NCBI GenBank assembly: GCA_030642565.1
Contig: DAOWNM010000183.1
Location: 1-5,798, forward strand
Direction: 5' to 3'
DNA length: 5,798 nucleotides
Origin: Bacteroidota bacterium
GTDB lineage: Bacteria > Bacteroidota > Bacteroidia > Bacteroidales > GCA-2748055
The position numbers and the translations under genes were made by a program. The notes beneath the pieces are model-generated. The model was not told where the DNA came from. It ran no database searches and saw only the letters and a program-made list of their open reading frames with translations. Every line of letters begins with the position of its first letter. Position 1 is the first letter of the stretch. Of this stretch, positions 5,505 through 5,798 are shown one piece after another.

Positions 5505-5798
5505 ATGAAAACCTTGTACAGAAAATTCGTAGAGGGAACGGAGAAGCTGCATGATGTTCAGCTGATACTGTTCCGGGTCATCCTGGTCATAGGCTTCTAC
5601 GGGCCGGCTATGATGAAAGTAAAGAACCTTGAGGGTGTAGCTGAATGGTTTGGAAGCATGAGCTACCCCTTTCCAATGGTCAGTGCAATCCTTGCCATGA
5701 GCACAGAAGTGTTGGGCATCGTATTGCTGACACTGGGACTTGGTACCAGGGTCATCGCACTTCCCATGATGTTCGTGATGGTGGTGGCTATTTTTACC
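5505..5798 (+). CDS. DoxX-family membrane protein, HvfX/BufD-like (3' end outside window)
   Basis: An open frame of 98 codons runs off the right edge, starting 18 bases after the DUF2063 gene stop with an AT-rich leader. Hydrophobic segments lie at about residues 20-36, 57-77 and 83-98, and the frame should continue to a fourth helix. The segments RVILVIGFYGPAMMKVKN and the membrane-embedded E68 in STEVLGIVLLTLGLGTR match the DoxX pattern of R-x2-L-x3-F near the start and E-x2-G-x3-L-x2-G in helix 2. DoxX proteins accompany MNIO precursor operons in Proteobacteria; their role (export, membrane redox or metal handling) is not settled. The position as fourth gene after precursor, MNIO and partner is the canonical order. 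Confidence 0.88.
   Translation, partial: MKTLYRKFVEGTEKLHDVQLILFRVILVIGFYGPAMMKVKNLEGVAEWFGSMSYPFPMVSAILAMSTEVLGIVLLTLGLGTRVIALPMMFVMVVAIFT

Overview
The window looks like a chromosomal segment from a member of the Bacteroidota, probably near Bacteroidales/Marinilabiliales. This is an inference from AT-rich leaders that mostly lack Shine-Dalgarno sequences, from protein style, and from the gene families present. No RNA gene, insertion sequence, CRISPR array or integrase is visible, and no gene-free stretch exceeds 100 bases.

Left part (1-2349). The C-terminal tail of an unidentified upstream gene is followed by a MutT/NudG-type Nudix hydrolase on the + strand. It converges on a two-gene minus-strand operon: an unrecognised two-helix membrane protein, then a CaCA-superfamily Na+/Ca2+ exchanger-like protein. 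The Nudix and exchanger stop codons share the bases CTAG.

Right part (2443-5798, running off the end). This is the highlight: a co-directional cassette of six genes. In order they are an ECF-type sigma factor, a small soluble zinc-finger (ZAS/zf-HC2-like) anti-sigma factor, a secreted Cys-rich precursor peptide with five KCGEG repeats (HvfA/bufferin-like), a DUF692 multinuclear non-heme iron-dependent oxidase (MNIO, HvfB/BufB-like), its DUF2063 partner (HvfC/BufC-like), and a DoxX-family membrane protein (HvfX/BufD-like, truncated by the window edge). From published work on HvfABC of Haemophilus influenzae and on the proteobacterial bufferins, the MNIO and its partner modify the precursor's cysteines (to oxazolone/thioamide groups in HvfA), yielding an exported copper-binding RiPP.

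Working model (inference): metal or thiol stress releases the sigma factor from its zinc-binding anti-sigma. The sigma factor then transcribes the precursor operon from an ECF-like promoter at 3376-3400. A strong hairpin between the precursor and the MNIO gene could set a high peptide-to-enzyme ratio. The least conventional parts are the precursor architecture (two Cys clusters split by an exact 3 x 15-bp repeat encoding SEATT units) and the coupling of a Bacteroidota-type EGKCG peptide to an adjacent sigma/anti-sigma pair.
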